A DNA stretch of 64,000 bases from positions 191,001 to 255,000 of the forward strand of contig NC_132973.1 of assembly GCF_047496725.1 (NCBI RefSeq), read 5' to 3'. The translations under genes were made by a program, and so were the position numbers. This document shows, one piece after another, positions 62,324 to 64,000 of this stretch (position 1 is its first letter; each line of letters opens with the position of its first letter). Source of the DNA: Anoplolepis gracilipes. Taxonomy: Eukaryota > Arthropoda > Insecta > Hymenoptera > Formicidae. Below the pieces are notes generated by a model. The model was not told where the DNA came from. It saw only the letters and a list, made by a program, of their open reading frames with translations, and ran no database searches.

Positions 62324-64000
62324 GTATCGTTCTTCTCGCGGATTTTAGCGATATCTTCTTTGCAAAATATGTTTTCCTAATAAATATGGAAAATTTAAAG
62401 AATTATATATAAAACAACAATTTCATTCTAATTATTTAAACACGTTTCTCATTCCTTCCATAGGTCGCGTTCGGGGAGACACTATTAGCACTAACAGCGT
62501 CGTCCACATAAATTTGGAAAATTTAAAGAATTATTTATAAAACAACAATTTCATTCTAATTATTTAAAGACATTTTTTATTTTTCCAAATTTATGTGAAC
62601 GACGCTGTTAGTGCTAATAGTGTCTCCCCGAACGCGACCTATGGAAGGAATGAGAAACGTGTTTAAATAATTAGAATGAAATTGTTGTTTTATATATAAT
62701 TCTTTAAATTTTTCATATTTATTAGGAAAACATATTTCGCAAAGAAGGTATCATTCTTCCCGCGGGATGAATGAGCATACTCGACCTTGTGTTTGACGTC
62801 ACGCATTCCATAGTAAGAGGTGGTAAGAGAGGGGAGACCACGGCGTACGCGACTCGTGACAGCGGTGAGTCATTCATTTCGACTTGGGCGGACGTAGTGT
62901 GCGCACGTGTTTTTACTCCGACGTCTGCGCCGGCATGTGCGTCTCGCGTTCGGTCACTTTGAGGTCGAGCGCGCCGTGTACAAGTTTCTCGCGACGATAA
63001 TACGTAATAATAATACGAATAATATGTAATAATATTACGATTAATCTTAACGTGTTAAAGTACGTCTAAAATAACTCCGAAATAAAATAATAACATTCGA
63101 CCTTAGTGACATATAGAGCGCTATTGTTTTTGACATTTGTCTCGACTTCGTCGCGATCGTGATCGTGTTTTCGTTCATTTATCCAGATTTTAATCTTTCT
63201 TTCGTTGGAGTTTGATCGTGCCCGACCTGTCGACTCCAAGTATGATTCTCGCGCGTGATGAAATTGAATTTTCGATCGTTCCGAAATTCGAGAGTGCTGT
63301 CAAAGTATCGCGCGTAAAAGTGCGGGAGTGCCGTCAAACTATCGCGCGTTTTTACTTTTGTACGGTTTAAAATAATGCGCGATTCTATTTTTGTGCGGTT
63401 TCAATAAATTAAAAAAAGTATATCGCGCGTATAAAACAATAATTCCTGACGTCCCTTACAATCTGAGAGGAGGAGGAGGCCTAGGAGAGGCATCCTGCAT
63501 CGGCGGAGCAACCCCAGGGTAAATATAATTTGTATATTATTATTTGTAGATTAATTATTATAAATCACGTATATGATTTAATTCAGTTTATTTAGTTGAT
63601 TGATTTCAACAAGAGAAAGTCAGAGATAAAGACTTTTACATAAATCTTATAAAAGTCTATTTATTTAAAAAATAGTTCTTTTTTTTAATTATATAATTAT
63701 TCGATATTTATATATCTGCTTATTATTGTACGCATTGAATATAAAATTTGAGGAGTACATAATAATAATTTGATGAGTATATATAATAATAAATTCTTGA
63801 ATATTAATTATTTTAAGCGCTGCTATAATTTATATTTTATATTTGTATGTTACAGACAACGTATAGATTCAATATCAACAACTCCGCTGTTGCACATCAG
63901 TGTCGGTGAGTGATAAAAAGCTTTTATTATATTTTAAAGCAACGGATTTGTGTAGAGATTTGTAGATGTAGATTAATAGACTTGTAGATAAAGATGTAGA
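62324..64000 (+). repeat. Repeat unit copy C, partial, running off the window
   Basis: From 62324 the sequence repeats part of the palindrome centre in reverse orientation and then, from about 62578, the right arm again in direct orientation, matching about 59182-60560. It is clearly more diverged than A from B, most of all at 63540-63840. It shares the 35-base duplicated unit with copy A. The junction falls in AAGGTATC, a motif also present in the centre. Confidence 0.85.
63856..63905 (+). other. Exon-like 50-mer with splice signals (copy C)
   Basis: Diverged version of the 53-mer in copies A and B: three bases shorter and with several substitutions, but with intact TGTTACAG and TCGGTGAGTGA borders. 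Confidence 0.4.

Noticed and set aside
1..64000. CRISPR arrays, rRNA and tRNA genes
   Set aside because: No cloverleaf with A and B boxes, no rRNA core sequence and no spaced direct-repeat array was recognised by eye; a tRNAscan run would be needed to exclude single tRNAs.

Overview
The window is A+T-rich animal nuclear DNA and looks like an insect. Genes are split by short introns with GT-AG borders. The gene set (MSL3, a ctrip/TRIP12 HECT ligase, STT3B, INO80D, a follicle cell protein 3C-1-like secreted protein) and the abundant (TA)n tracts, foldback MITEs and a mariner remnant fit Hymenoptera, probably an ant. That placement is inference. All exon borders below were read by eye; each joined coding sequence keeps frame and its length is a multiple of three.

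Layout. 1-1749: AT-rich upstream DNA. 1750-4653 (+): MSL3, ten coding exons. 4978-5384: a near-perfect 407-bp palindrome. 5868-7397 (+): TMEM256/DUF423 membrane protein. 9783-23806 (-): ctrip/TRIP12, 23 coding exons plus one in-frame 87-nt candidate cassette exon (21490-21576); introns hold MITEs and a dead mariner; a long CpG- and microsatellite-rich 5' region follows to about 28.3 kb. 28399-29403: a cluster of nested foldback MITEs. 29575-32496 (-): C2H2 zinc-finger gene. 33116-33779 (-): Fcp3C-like secreted protein. 34437-34934 (-): HTD2-type mitochondrial hydratase, only 110 bp after ARMC7 (35045-35815, -). 37179-40589 (+): STT3B. 44109-45758 (+): INO80D. 48535-50710 (-): PPP1R36-like. 51128-52117 (-): MRPL9, head-to-head with HSPBAP1 (52684-54337, +). 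54730-55104 (-): an unidentified exon.

55666-64000: the most unusual region. Two arms of about 3.3 kb form an imperfect palindrome centred near 59.0 kb, and a third, more diverged, partial copy in direct orientation to the right arm starts at about 62.32 kb and runs off the window. No transposase was recognised. The arms carry a CpG-rich promoter-like core and a small exon-like block whose splice signals are kept in all three copies.

The genes are mostly unrelated housekeeping genes: chromatin (MSL3, INO80D), ubiquitin (ctrip), ER N-glycosylation (STT3B), mitochondrial translation (MRPL9) and mitochondrial fatty-acid synthesis (HTD2). There is no operon logic, apart from the tight ARMC7-HTD2 spacing and the MRPL9/HSPBAP1 shared promoter.
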